Shown here: positions 44,618-52,604 of the stretch, in pieces | Layout of the letters: each line of letters begins with the position of its first letter | Numbering within the stretch: the stretch's first letter is position 1 | Assembly: GCA_017557525.1 (NCBI GenBank) | Contig: JAFYYN010000169.1 | Location: 1 to 52,954 of the forward strand | Direction of reading: 5' to 3' | DNA length: 52,954 nt | Source: Lachnospiraceae bacterium | GTDB taxonomy: Bacteria; Bacillota; Clostridia; Lachnospirales; Lachnospiraceae | The notes under the pieces: model-generated | The model's database searches: none | What the model was told of the DNA's origin: nothing | What the model saw: the letters and a program-made list of their open reading frames with translations, nothing else | Position numbers and translations under genes: made by a program

Positions 44618-46852
44618 TCACAACTCCTCTTCCTCACATATCGAGAAAATAATACTCCGTAATAATTTATCGGCTTCTTCAAGCTTAACCTTAACCCTCT
44701 GGCCAAGGTTATAGCATTTATTTATGTTTCTGCCGATAAGCCTGTAATGCTCCTCGTCAAAATAGTAGAAATCATCCTGGATATCTTCTATCTTAACCAT
44801 GCCCTCTACGGTATTGGGCAGCTCTATATAGATACCCATGGTCGAGATACCTGAAATAACGCCGTCAAATATCTCACCGATATGGGGCTCCATAAACTCT
44901 ATCTTCTTAAGCTTTTGTACCTCACGCTCAGCTTCATCTGCCCTGCGCTCACATTTGCTTGAAAGAAAAGCAACATCATTCAGTATCTTGTTGTAGTGGT
45001 TAATACGCTTTTCATTGAGCTTCCCGCGCAGGTTTTCCTTTATGATCCTGTGTATCTGCAGGTCGGGATAACGTCTGATAGGTGAAGTGAAATGACAGTA
45101 ATACTTTGAAGCAAGTCCGAAATGTCCATCACATGTGGTAGTATATTTAGCCTGTTTCATCGAACGTAGCGTCAGTCTGCTGATCAGGGCCTCTTCATCG
45201 GTACCCTCGATCTTTTCAAGCAGCTTTTGTAGCTCCTTGGGGTGTATTTCCTCCTGACCCATCTTTATGGTATATCCGAAATTATTGATAAAAATACCGA
45301 GCTTTGTGATCTTTTCGGGATCGGGCGTCTCATGCGTACGGTATACAAAAGGCAGCTCCTGCCAGAAATAATCCTCGGCAACGGTTTCATTTGCTGCCAG
45401 CATGAAATCCTCAATTATCTTAGTCGCCCTGTTTCTGTCATAGGGTTTGATCTCGATAGGCTTGCCCATCTCATCAACATGTATCTCACATTCAGGGATA
45501 TCAAAATCAATTGAGCCCCTCTTATGACGTCTGGCTCTTAAAATATCGCTTAATTCGAGACACAGACGGAACATCTCGGCAAAGTCCCTGTATTCATCAA
45601 GTGTCTCAAGTATTTCACCACTTAGCTCTTCTTTAAACTTAAGCTCCGAAATCTTTACATTTGCATCGGAAAGCTTGGCAAAAAGCTCTTGTTCAGTACC
45701 GTCATAAGCATCTATCGCATCATTTACACGCTGGACATTGGTATAAGTCATACGACGGTCAACATTTATCACAGTCTCTGCGATCCTGTGTCCTTTAATC
45801 TCGCCCTTGGGAGTGATCTCCATTATACAGCTCATGGCCAGTCTGTCTGTGCCCTGATTTAGAGAACATATACCGTTTGAAAGCTCATGAGGCAGCATAG
45901 GGATAACACTGTCGATCAGATAATTACTTGTACCACGCTTTAACGCTTCCTTGTCGAGCGGAGAATTTTCGGTAACATACTGTGAAACATCCGCAATATG
46001 TACTCCTAATGTGTACATACCATCCTTTTTCGAAATGGTTATCGCATCATCAAGATCCTTTGCCGTCTCACTATCTATGGTAATTGTTTGTTCGTCTCTT
46101 AAATCAAGCCTGCCGACCTTTTCCTCCTCGGCTACTTCAGAAGGGATATCCTTTAGCTGGTTAATAACACCCTCCGGAAACTCCATAGGGATACCGAAGG
46201 CTCTGATAACCGAAATGATATCCGTGCCCGGGTCATCAATATGCCCGATGATTTCGGTAACATGCCCCTCGGGATTTTTATCCGGTCCGCCAAAATCGGT
46301 CATCTCAACCACAACCTTATGCCCTGTAACGGCACCCTTGGTAAAACCGTGCGGTATAAAAATATCAGAACCGAATTTTCTGTTGTCAGGTATTACAAAG
46401 CCATAGGTCTTAGTCCTCTGGAAAGTACCTGTTATATGATCGTCAGCTCTCTCGAGGATACTTACTACCTCACCTTCACGGCTCCGGCCGGTTGACTGTT
46501 CCAGGATATTTACCAGCACCTTGTCCTTGTCATGGGCGCTGCCGGTTTTATCCGGTGGTATAAAGATATCATTATCATCTCCCTCTACTCTTACAAAACC
46601 ATAGCCTTTGGCAGTCCCCGAGAAATAGCCGGTGACCATATTGTCTCCGGAGCACTTAAGGCAGTTTCTTTTATCATAGATAACCTTACCCTCCGAGATA
46701 AGCTTATCGATAACCTCTTTAAACTCCTCTTTTTCCTGCTTCGGAACCTGCAGGATGCTTGCCAGCTCTTTAAGCTTCATAGGAGTATATTCCTTACTCT
46801 GCAAAAATGAGTATATTTTATCTTTCTTCTCTTCTAATTCCTGTATATCCAT
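44618..46852 (-). CDS. rnr: Ribonuclease R
   Basis: RNase R is a 3'-5' exoribonuclease that digests structured RNA and, with tmRNA-SmpB, the faulty messages freed by trans-translation. The 744-residue protein has an N-terminal winged-helix domain (LKELASILQVPKQEKEEFKE), cold-shock OB domains (GTAKGYGFVRVEGDDNDIFI), the RNB catalytic domain with TIDSETAKDLDDAITI and RRYPDLQIHR, and a C-terminal S1 domain (GEIFDGVISGISTMGIYIEL). Length is typical. It has its own promoter, and secG ends at a terminator upstream. Confidence 0.96.
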   Translation of the reverse strand: MDIQELEEKKDKIYSFLQSKEYTPMKLKELASILQVPKQEKEEFKEVIDKLISEGKVIYDKRNCLKCSGDNMVTGYFSGTAKGYGFVRVEGDDNDIFIPPDKTGSAHDKDKVLVNILEQSTGRSREGEVVSILERADDHITGTFQRTKTYGFVIPDNRKFGSDIFIPHGFTKGAVTGHKVVVEMTDFGGPDKNPEGHVTEIIGHIDDPGTDIISVIRAFGIPMEFPEGVINQLKDIPSEVAEEEKVGRLDLRDEQTITIDSETAKDLDDAITISKKDGMYTLGVHIADVSQYVTENSPLDKEALKRGTSNYLIDSVIPMLPHELSNGICSLNQGTDRLAMSCIMEITPKGEIKGHRIAETVINVDRRMTYTNVQRVNDAIDAYDGTEQELFAKLSDANVKISELKFKEELSGEILETLDEYRDFAEMFRLCLELSDILRARRHKRGSIDFDIPECEIHVDEMGKPIEIKPYDRNRATKIIEDFMLAANETVAEDYFWQELPFVYRTHETPDPEKITKLGIFINNFGYTIKMGQEEIHPKELQKLLEKIEGTDEEALISRLTLRSMKQAKYTTTCDGHFGLASKYYCHFTSPIRRYPDLQIHRIIKENLRGKLNEKRINHYNKILNDVAFLSSKCERRADEAEREVQKLKKIEFMEPHIGEIFDGVISGISTMGIYIELPNTVEGMVKIEDIQDDFYYFDEEHYRLIGRNINKCYNLGQRVKVKLEEADKLLRSIIFSICEEEEL

Positions 46853-46928
46853 ATATTTTACCCCAATATATACTACTCATCCCTAAAACCATTTTCAAAG
46901 GGATTACGCATAATTTCCCCTATGTATC

Positions 46929-46956
46929 ATTATATAGATTTGTATAAAAAAATCAA
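46929..46956 (-). promoter_or_regulatory. Promoter of rnr-smpB-ssrA
   Basis: TTGATT (46956-46951), 16 bases, perfect TATAAT (46934-46929) on the minus strand; leader of about 70 bases before rnr. Confidence 0.75.
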
Positions 46957-47010
46957 GTAAACTAATGGTTTAAACTAAAAAATCTTGAAAATTTCTGCAT
47001 TTTTAGAAAA

Positions 47011-47038
47011 ATAAAAAGGCATATGAAAACATATGCCT
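47011..47038 (-). terminator. Rho-independent terminator of secG
   Basis: AGGCATATG and CATATGCCT pair perfectly (9 bp) around TTTT, followed by TTTTATTTTT on the minus strand, 21 bases past the secG stop. Confidence 0.92.
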
Positions 47039-47059
47039 CAAAATATTGCTTTAAAAGTC

Positions 47060-47305
47060 TTATTGGAAAGTCTTTAAACTTAAAACAACTGAAAGTACGA
47101 TGAAAAGGAATGCTAAAATAATTGTAAGCTTGTTAAGCATACCCTCTTTTGAACGTCCCTTGTTTTTGCTCCAATATGTACTCTTTGCTCCTGAACCTCC
47201 CGCAAGAGCAGCTCCAAGGCCTTCACTCTTTGTATCCTGTATCATAACTATAATAACTATAGCCACACAAATCAAAAGATAAACAATAGTTAACGCTGTC
47301 TTCAT
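47060..47305 (-). CDS. secG: Preprotein translocase subunit SecG
   Basis: SecG is the small accessory subunit of the SecYEG channel. The 81-residue protein has two membrane segments (about 4-20 and 58-77) enclosing the conserved loop MIQDTKSEGLGAALAGGSGA. The start has TTTGGAGG upstream. secG next to rnr, smpB and ssrA is a conserved order in Firmicutes, but here a terminator and a new promoter separate it from rnr. Confidence 0.95.
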   Translation of the reverse strand: MKTALTIVYLLICVAIVIIVMIQDTKSEGLGAALAGGSGAKSTYWSKNKGRSKEGMLNKLTIILAFLFIVLSVVLSLKTFQ

Positions 47306-47341
47306 TTCTTTAATCCTCCAAATAAATTCTCACGAAAGAGA

Positions 47342-47370
47342 ATATTATCATAAATATTTACAAAATGCAA
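47342..47370 (-). promoter_or_regulatory. Promoter of secG
   Basis: TTGCAT (47370-47365), 17 bases, TAATAT (47347-47342) on the minus strand, about 36 bases before secG and just past the end of the upstream regulator gene. Confidence 0.65.
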
Positions 47371-47381
47371 GCACTTTTTTA

Positions 47382-48296
47382 TCAGCTGCCTTTTCTTTCA
47401 TCCAAAACGCTCTCATCGCTTGAAACAAGCTCACGCTCATAGATGATCGCAACATAATCAGAATACTTTGACTCTGTCCAGCTGCGCTCTATACGGTCAA
47501 GCACGCTCTCAAGATGAGCCTCATCTACCTCGGGAAGCAACAGGAGGAACTGATTGGGCTTGCTCTGAACCATAACGTCGCTCTTTCTCAAGATACCAAC
47601 AAGTATCTGTCCGAAATCATCCATCAGCTCGTCAAAGCTCTTCTTAAGCTCAGAAATATCCCTGAACTCAGAGAAATTGAACAGAACCTTGCATGCATGA
47701 ACCTTGTAGCTTTCGATATATCTTGCAAAGAATCTATAGATGCTTGCGAAAGCCTTATTGTCTACCCAGAGAGCTGAATTAGGATCGCTCTTTTCCTTTA
47801 AGGTACGGTTAAGATGCTCAAGATCCTGCTTTTCATCCATTTCTACTGCAGTGTGGTCAATGGGCTGAATATTTTCAACCTTGCCGGTCTCAGCCTTATT
47901 TCTGCACTTAACACCCTTATCGGATAATATATTTTTCCATATAACATTGAGGAAAACCTCAGGAGCAAAGGGCTTTTTGATAAAATCAACCACGCCGAGC
48001 TCTTTACCCTGCTTCTCAATCTCTTCATTATCATTTGTCATAAGGAATATAACCGGGATAGCCTTAAGTCCTTTCTTACCCTCATAATCCCTGAGCTTCT
48101 GCACGGTAGTGATACCGTCCATCTCGGGCATATCGGTCTGGACAAGGACAAGGTCAGGCTTATTATCCTTTATAAAGCTAAGAAAAGCCTTTCCGGAATT
48201 CATAGCACTTACACGCATATTATTGTTGCTAAGAATACGGCCTGCTACCGTAAGAGTGGTCATATCATCATCTACTACAGCAATCCAGTTTGTCAT
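47382..48296 (-). CDS. Receiver-domain protein lacking the phospho-acceptor Asp, with degenerate GGDEF-like domain
   Basis: From the ATG at 48296 (304 residues) the N-terminal domain is a receiver fold: WIAVVDDDMTTLTVAGRIL (acidic pair), IPVIFLMTNDNEE and VDFIKKPFAPEV (Lys). At the phosphorylation site it reads LVLVQTDMPEMDG, so the Asp is replaced by Gln53. The C-terminal half (VHACKVLFNFSEFRDISELK, ILVGILRKSDVMVQSKPNQF, LLLLPEVDEAHLESVLDRIE) follows the GGDEF pattern. The signature, however, is SKPNQF, so cyclase activity is unlikely. It is probably an unphosphorylated signalling or scaffold protein. An ATG at 48308 is an alternative start. It has its own promoter. Confidence 0.87.
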   Translation of the reverse strand: MTNWIAVVDDDMTTLTVAGRILSNNNMRVSAMNSGKAFLSFIKDNKPDLVLVQTDMPEMDGITTVQKLRDYEGKKGLKAIPVIFLMTNDNEEIEKQGKELGVVDFIKKPFAPEVFLNVIWKNILSDKGVKCRNKAETGKVENIQPIDHTAVEMDEKQDLEHLNRTLKEKSDPNSALWVDNKAFASIYRFFARYIESYKVHACKVLFNFSEFRDISELKKSFDELMDDFGQILVGILRKSDVMVQSKPNQFLLLLPEVDEAHLESVLDRIERSWTESKYSDYVAIIYERELVSSDESVLDERKGS

Positions 48297-48355
48297 AATT
48301 TTCCCCATTCCTTTATTTTATTGGTAGAAATATATACCATTTGAATCCAAATTAG

Positions 48356-48384
48356 ATTTTAACACGAAAACGCTTTAAATGCAA
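48356..48384 (-). promoter_or_regulatory. Promoter of the receiver-domain gene
   Basis: TTGCAT (48384-48379), 17 bases, TAAAAT (48361-48356) on the minus strand, just past the tRNA terminator; leader of about 50 bases. Confidence 0.75.
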
Positions 48385-48407
48385 TAAAAAAAATGTAAAA
48401 TTGCACA

Positions 48408-48439
48408 AAAAAAGAATCCTCTCGTAAGGATTCTTTTTT
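48408..48439 (-). terminator. Rho-independent terminator after tRNA-Leu
   Basis: A 13-bp stem AGGATTCTTTTTT/AAAAAAGAATCCT with a 6-base loop; the minus-strand arm ends in T7. It lies 4 bases past the tRNA 3' end. Confidence 0.9.
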
Positions 48440-48443
48440 CAAA

Positions 48444-48526
48444 TGCCGCAAGCGGGACTTGAACCCGCACGCTTTTGAGGGCGATGGATTTTGAGTCCAT
48501 TGCGTCTGCCATTCCGCCATTGCGGC
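48444..48526 (-). tRNA. tRNA-Leu, anticodon CAA
   Basis: The minus strand gives acceptor GCCGCAA/TTGCGGC with discriminator A, D-arm GCGGAATGGCAGACGC, anticodon stem ATGGA/TCCAT with loop CTCAAAA (anticodon CAA, reads UUG), a long variable arm as in Leu tRNAs, and T-arm GCGGGTTCAAGTCCCGC. Length is 83 bases; CCA is not encoded. A terminator follows directly. It is alone, not in a tRNA cluster, and is preceded by a hairpin array that appears to form its leader. Confidence 0.96.
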
Positions 48527-48529
48527 ATA

Positions 48530-48786
48530 TGCCATCACACAACGTGTGATGGCAGTCAGTCTGCGCGACGCTTGGCGCAGTCCCATCAAATGAAATTCCG
48601 AGCACAGCGAGGAATTTCTTCATTTTCCATCACAATACGTTACAAAATGACAATCCGTTCGCGCGACGCCTGGCGCGATCAATCACCAGAAAACCTGTAA
48701 TGTAATGGAGGGTTTTCTTCCATCCAGCCATCATACGAAGTATGATGGTCATGTGAAAATTTCTACTAGTCCGTTGCGCGACTTCA
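48530..48786. repeat. Tandem array of three degenerate palindrome units, apparent leader of tRNA-Leu
   Basis: This gene-free stretch holds three units of about 95-100 bases. Each begins with a CCATCAC-type palindrome: 48530-48554 (11-bp stem), a decayed copy at 48627-48650, and 48728-48748 (9-bp stem). Each then has a GCGCGAC motif at 48563, 48661 and 48776; the first two form hairpins CTGCGC/GCGCAG and TCGCGC/GCGCGA around near-identical loops. Units 1 and 2 add a third hairpin (48592-48618, and 48688-48718, which matches the module next to tmRNA). Stem differences between copies keep pairing. A promoter at 48789-48817 points into it. Confidence 0.85.
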
Positions 48787-48788
48787 TT

Positions 48789-48817
48789 ATAATACCATCT
48801 ATCTCCCCACTTGTCAA
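48789..48817 (-). promoter_or_regulatory. Strong promoter reading through the hairpin array into tRNA-Leu
   Basis: A perfect TTGACA (48817-48812), 17 bases, TATTAT (48794-48789) on the minus strand. The start would be near 48782, at the array edge. It begins 9 bases past the sufB stop. Confidence 0.85.
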
Positions 48818-48825
48818 TCCATTTT

Positions 48826-49743
48826 TTACTTCAGGAACCCGTTAACTATCATCTCTTCCGCCTCATGCTCGGTGAGTCCCAGAGACATAAGCTTAACGAT
48901 CTGCTCGCCGGCGATCTTTCCGATGGCAGCCTCATGGATCAGCGAAGCATCGACGCAGTTAGCCTCAACCTCAGGTATTGCAGCCACCTTACCGTTATCC
49001 ATAATGATAGCGTCACACTCGGAGTGTCCTGCACATTTGTTATTTCCCCTGATATTGGACTTAAACATCTGGGTAGAGTTTTCCCTTGCCACAGAACGAG
49101 AGATAACATTGGTACTTGAGCCCTCGCCGTTTAAGTCAACCACAAAATCAGTCTCTGCATGCTGCTTACCGTGGGTCATTATCTTCTCTTTAATAACCAG
49201 ACTGCCATTATCAGCAATATCAGCCTTCGTAGTCCTGATGGTAGAATCCACGCCCTTAATCTGGGTAGTTTCCATCTCCATAGTGCTCCCCGCACCTACA
49301 TGGACAATCGTCTGAGGGTTAAGCACGATCTCACCGTTACCGTCTCCCTCTCCGTAATGCTTCTCCACGTATCTGACTCTAGAATTCTCTCCTATAAAGA
49401 AGCTGTGTATTCCGTCATGCTCTGATTTCTGAGTTCCGCAGTTATGAATACCGCAGCCCGCAATAATAGTCACATCACAGTCATTTCCGATATAGAAATC
49501 ATTGTAAACAGCCTCTGTAAGACCTGTCTCACTTATGATAACGGGGATATGCACGCTTTCCCTCTTGGTCCCGTCAGCAATACGTATATCTATACCGGGC
49601 TTATCCTGTTTGGTAGTGATCTCAATATGTTCTGTTGAACGTCTTCCTGCACCCTCACCGTTGGCCCTTATATTATATGCTCCGGTCGGGATCTCATGTA
49701 GTCCTGCGATCTCCGCAAGTAAGTTTTCCTGTATCTTATCCAT
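48826..49743 (-). CDS. SufB/SufD-family Fe-S scaffold protein (minimal SmsB-like)
   Basis: SufB-type proteins form the scaffold on which Fe-S clusters are built, with SufC as ATPase. The 305-residue protein has the right-handed beta-helix core (VTIIAGCGIHNCGTQKSEHD, RYVEKHYGEGDGNGEIVLNP) and the C-terminal HSECDAIIMDNGKVAAIPEV and DASLIHEAAIGKIAGEQIV segment. It is much shorter than E. coli SufB (495). Only sufC is adjacent; there is no sufS, sufU or sufD, which fits the two-gene SMS-type SufCB system described in anaerobes. It follows sufC by 14 bases. Confidence 0.9.
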   Translation of the reverse strand: MDKIQENLLAEIAGLHEIPTGAYNIRANGEGAGRRSTEHIEITTKQDKPGIDIRIADGTKRESVHIPVIISETGLTEAVYNDFYIGNDCDVTIIAGCGIHNCGTQKSEHDGIHSFFIGENSRVRYVEKHYGEGDGNGEIVLNPQTIVHVGAGSTMEMETTQIKGVDSTIRTTKADIADNGSLVIKEKIMTHGKQHAETDFVVDLNGEGSSTNVISRSVARENSTQMFKSNIRGNNKCAGHSECDAIIMDNGKVAAIPEVEANCVDASLIHEAAIGKIAGEQIVKLMSLGLTEHEAEEMIVNGFLK

Positions 49744-49757
49744 TACCGTACCTCAAT

Positions 49758-50471
49758 TTATCTCTTAAACTGGCACTTAAAGGTTGACCCTGAGAAAAGA
49801 GGCATAACCTCTTCCTTAGTGCCCTGTTTTACTACCTCACCGTCAGCCACAAGGATGATCTCATCAGCGATATTGATAATTCTTTCCTGATGCGAAATGA
49901 TTATTATCGATCCCTGTGTTTTCCTCTTCAGATCCTCAAATACCTTTATGAGATTTGAAAAACTCCAGAGATCTATACCTGCTTCAGGCTCATCAAAAAT
50001 TGTAAGCTTGGTGCCCCTTGCTATAGTTATGGCAATCTCGATCCTCTTTAATTCACCGCCGGAAAGGCTTGCATTTATCTCTCTGTTTAAATAGTCGTTT
50101 GCACACAGGCCAACCTCTGAAAGATAATCACAGGCAGAGGACTTCATCTTTTCTCCTGCTGCTAAGTGCAAAAGATCCTTTACAGTTAAACCTTTGAAAC
50201 GCACAGGCTGTTGGAAAGCAAAGCCAATACCCAGCCTTGCCCTGTCGGTTATCGACATATCGGTTATGTCCTGCCCGTTATAAAGGATCTGCCCCGACGT
50301 AGGCTTATAAATACCTGCAATAAGCTTTGCAAGAGAGGATTTTCCGCCTCCGTTAGGACCGGTTATAACGAAAAATTTATCGTCAGGAAGAACAAGCGAG
50401 ACATTCTTTACAATCCCGATGTTCTTTCCTTCATCCTCAACATTGTAACTTAAATTCTTTAACTCTAACAT
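49758..50471 (-). CDS. sufC: SufC Fe-S assembly ATPase
   Basis: SufC is the ABC-type ATPase of the Suf system. The 237-residue protein has Walker A FVITGPNGGGKSSLAKLIAG, the Q loop in FAFQQPVRFKG, the signature ASLSGGELKRIEIAITIARG, and Walker B LTIFDEPEAGIDLWS with a His switch in IIIISHQERI. Length is typical (about 245). It follows pyrI by 15 bases, so the Suf pair may be read from the pyr operon transcript. Confidence 0.94.
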   Translation of the reverse strand: MLELKNLSYNVEDEGKNIGIVKNVSLVLPDDKFFVITGPNGGGKSSLAKLIAGIYKPTSGQILYNGQDITDMSITDRARLGIGFAFQQPVRFKGLTVKDLLHLAAGEKMKSSACDYLSEVGLCANDYLNREINASLSGGELKRIEIAITIARGTKLTIFDEPEAGIDLWSFSNLIKVFEDLKRKTQGSIIIISHQERIINIADEIILVADGEVVKQGTKEEVMPLFSGSTFKCQFKR

Positions 50472-50486
50472 AATAAAACCCTTCCA

Positions 50487-50909
50487 CTATTTCTTCTCAG
50501 CTTCAGTCTCGCAGTAAATACATCTGTAAGTCCTCTTCTCAGGATCGGTAAGTTTGAAGATATGGGGCAGCTCCTGCTCGGTAGAAGTAATACATCTGGG
50601 ATTCTTGCACTTGATGATATTCTTTACCATTTTAGGGAGCTCAATATGCTTCTTTTCAACTCTTTCATTATCCTTGATGATATTAACCGTGATATTGGGG
50701 TCGATAAATCCGAGGATATCAAGATCTACGTCCAAGACCTCATCCACCTTGATGATATCCTTCTTTCCCATCTTGTGGCTGGTCACATTCTTGATAAGAG
50801 CCACCGAGCTTTCAAGCTCTCCTAAATGAAGCGCATTATAAAGATCCATGCCCTTGCCTGCCTCGATATGGTCTATTACCAGACCGTTAGTGATTCCATC
50901 TATATTCAC
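50487..50909 (-). CDS. pyrI: Aspartate carbamoyltransferase regulatory subunit
   Basis: PyrI binds nucleotides and controls PyrB. The 140-residue protein has the N-terminal nucleotide-binding domain (GLVIDHIEAGKGMDLYNALH, SHKMGKKDIIKVDEV) and the zinc site in IIKCKNPRCITSTEQ and YRCIYCETE (four Cys). It is 48 bases after pyrB. The split pyrB/pyrI form is usual in Clostridia and unlike Bacillus, which lacks PyrI. Confidence 0.95.
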   Translation of the reverse strand: MNIDGITNGLVIDHIEAGKGMDLYNALHLGELESSVALIKNVTSHKMGKKDIIKVDEVLDVDLDILGFIDPNITVNIIKDNERVEKKHIELPKMVKNIIKCKNPRCITSTEQELPHIFKLTDPEKRTYRCIYCETEAEKK

Positions 50910-50957
50910 TTATAATTATCCTCCTGTAATCTCCGCCTTTTCAGTCAGATTATACTT

Positions 50958-51872
50958 TTATTCAATGCCAAGCAGTTTAAGTATCAGTGCCATCCTGATG
51001 AACTTTCCGTTCTTTACCTGTCTGAAATAAGCAGCTCTCGGGTCATCATCCACTGCCACCGAAATCTCGTTAACTCTTGGGAGTGGATGCATTATGGTCA
51101 TATCAGCTTTAGCTGTTACAAGCTTTTCAGGTGTAAGTATATAGCTGTCCTTCAGTCTGATATAATCCTCTTCGTTGAAGAAACGCTCACGCTGGACTCT
51201 TGTCATATAGAGTATGTCAAGCTCGGGCATCGCATCTACGAGATTTGTGGTTTCTACATATTCAATTCCCTTTCTGTCAAGCGTTTCCTGCTTTACATAG
51301 TTGGGAAGCTTTAATTCCTCAGGGGAAATCAGTACAAATTTGATACCTTCATATCTGGACATAGCCTCGATCAGCGAATGTACGGTCCTGCCGAATTTAA
51401 GGTCACCGCACAGACCAATGGTCATGTTGTTAAGCCTGCCCTTTTCGGTCATTATGGTAAGCAGGTCTGTAAGGGTCTGGGTAGGATGATTGTGTCCGCC
51501 GTCTCCTGCATTTATAACAGGTACCCCTGCATGCATTGAAGCGACCAGCGGCGCACCCTCCTTAGGATGTCTCATAGCTATGATATCAACATAGCAGCCG
51601 ACAGTCCTTACAGTATCCGCTACACTCTCTCCCTTTGCAGCCGAGCTTGCCTGTGCCTCCGAAAAGCCCATGACTCTGCCGCCAAGGTCGATCATCGCTG
51701 CTTCGAAAGAAAGCCTGGTACGTGTAGACGGCTCAAAAAACAGGGTTGCAAGCTTTTTATATTTGCACTTCTCATGATAAGCATCGGGGTTAGCGATTAT
51801 ATCCTGAGCTTTTGCAATAAGTTCATCAATCTCTTCGGTAGTCAGATCAGTGATACTTAATAAGTTATTCAT
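50958..51872 (-). CDS. pyrB: Aspartate carbamoyltransferase catalytic subunit
   Basis: It joins carbamoyl phosphate and aspartate in pyrimidine synthesis. The 304-residue protein has the carbamoyl-phosphate motif [53 protein letters not shown] and HPLPRVNEI. The ATG at 51872 ([10 protein letters not shown]) has GGAGG 10 bases upstream and shares one base with the pyrF stop (TAATG); an ATG at 51893 lies before that site and is rejected. Confidence 0.96.
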   Translation of the reverse strand: MNNLLSITDLTTEEIDELIAKAQDIIANPDAYHEKCKYKKLATLFFEPSTRTRLSFEAAMIDLGGRVMGFSEAQASSAAKGESVADTVRTVGCYVDIIAMRHPKEGAPLVASMHAGVPVINAGDGGHNHPTQTLTDLLTIMTEKGRLNNMTIGLCGDLKFGRTVHSLIEAMSRYEGIKFVLISPEELKLPNYVKQETLDRKGIEYVETTNLVDAMPELDILYMTRVQRERFFNEEDYIRLKDSYILTPEKLVTAKADMTIMHPLPRVNEISVAVDDDPRAAYFRQVKNGKFIRMALILKLLGIE

Positions 51873-52573
51873 TAAACGAAGTCCTCCACACATCTCTTAT
51901 ATGCTGCAACGGGGTCAGGAGCCTGTGTTATCGGTCTGCCAACTACTATATAGTCAGAACCGATCTCCTTAGCCTGTGCAGGAGTCATGATACGTCTCTG
52001 GTCATCCTTTGCGCTGTCTGCAAACCTTACACCCGGTGTAACCGTGATAAAGCTTTTTCCGCATCTTTCCTTTACAACTGCTGCCTCTAACGGTGAGCAG
52101 ACTACACCGTCAAGCCCTGCATCCTTGGCATTCTCAGCGTAATGCATAACTGTCTCGGGCAGGCTGGCGTTAATGAGGAGTTCATCTCTCATTCTCTGCT
52201 CATCTGTTGATGTAAGCTGTGTAACCGCTATAAGCAGAGGTCTTGTCCCGTCAGGTCTTGTAAGTCCCTCAAGAGCTGCCTCCATCATTGCCTTTGTACC
52301 AGCTGCATGGAGGTTGGTCATATCAACATCAAGCTTTGAAAGAACTGCCATGGTCTTTTTAACGGTATTGGGAATATCATGCAGCTTCAGATCCAGGAAA
52401 ATCTTGTGGCCCCTTGCCTTGATCTGTCTTACCATATCGGGCCCGGCAGCATAATAAAGCTCCATTCCGATCTTTACAAACGGCTTTACGTCTGTAAATT
52501 TGTCAAGAAACGCTAAGGTTTCCTCTGCGCTTGCGAAATCGCAGGCAATGATTACATCTCTCTTCTGATCCAT
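51872..52573 (-). CDS. pyrF: Orotidine 5'-phosphate decarboxylase
   Basis: It converts OMP to UMP. The 233-residue TIM barrel has [20 protein letters not shown], the catalytic [17 protein letters not shown] (Lys/Asp cluster), [20 protein letters not shown] and [20 protein letters not shown]. The ATG at 52573 has GGAGG 9 bases upstream; an in-frame TTG two codons earlier is too close to it. It lies 31 bases after pyrD. Confidence 0.96.
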   Translation of the reverse strand: MDQKRDVIIACDFASAEETLAFLDKFTDVKPFVKIGMELYYAAGPDMVRQIKARGHKIFLDLKLHDIPNTVKKTMAVLSKLDVDMTNLHAAGTKAMMEAALEGLTRPDGTRPLLIAVTQLTSTDEQRMRDELLINASLPETVMHYAENAKDAGLDGVVCSPLEAAVVKERCGKSFITVTPGVRFADSAKDDQRRIMTPAQAKEIGSDYIVVGRPITQAPDPVAAYKRCVEDFV

Positions 52574-52604
52574 TTTCAATGTCCTCCTCTATATTACTTT
52601 TAAC

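Noticed and set aside
48375-48623. An open frame on the minus strand of about 80 codons
   Set aside because: It runs through tRNA-Leu and the hairpin array; its sequence is explained by the RNA gene and repeat, so it is not a gene.
48530-48786. CRISPR-like array
   Set aside because: The units are degenerate palindromes of unequal length with related, not unique, intervals, and no cas gene is near.
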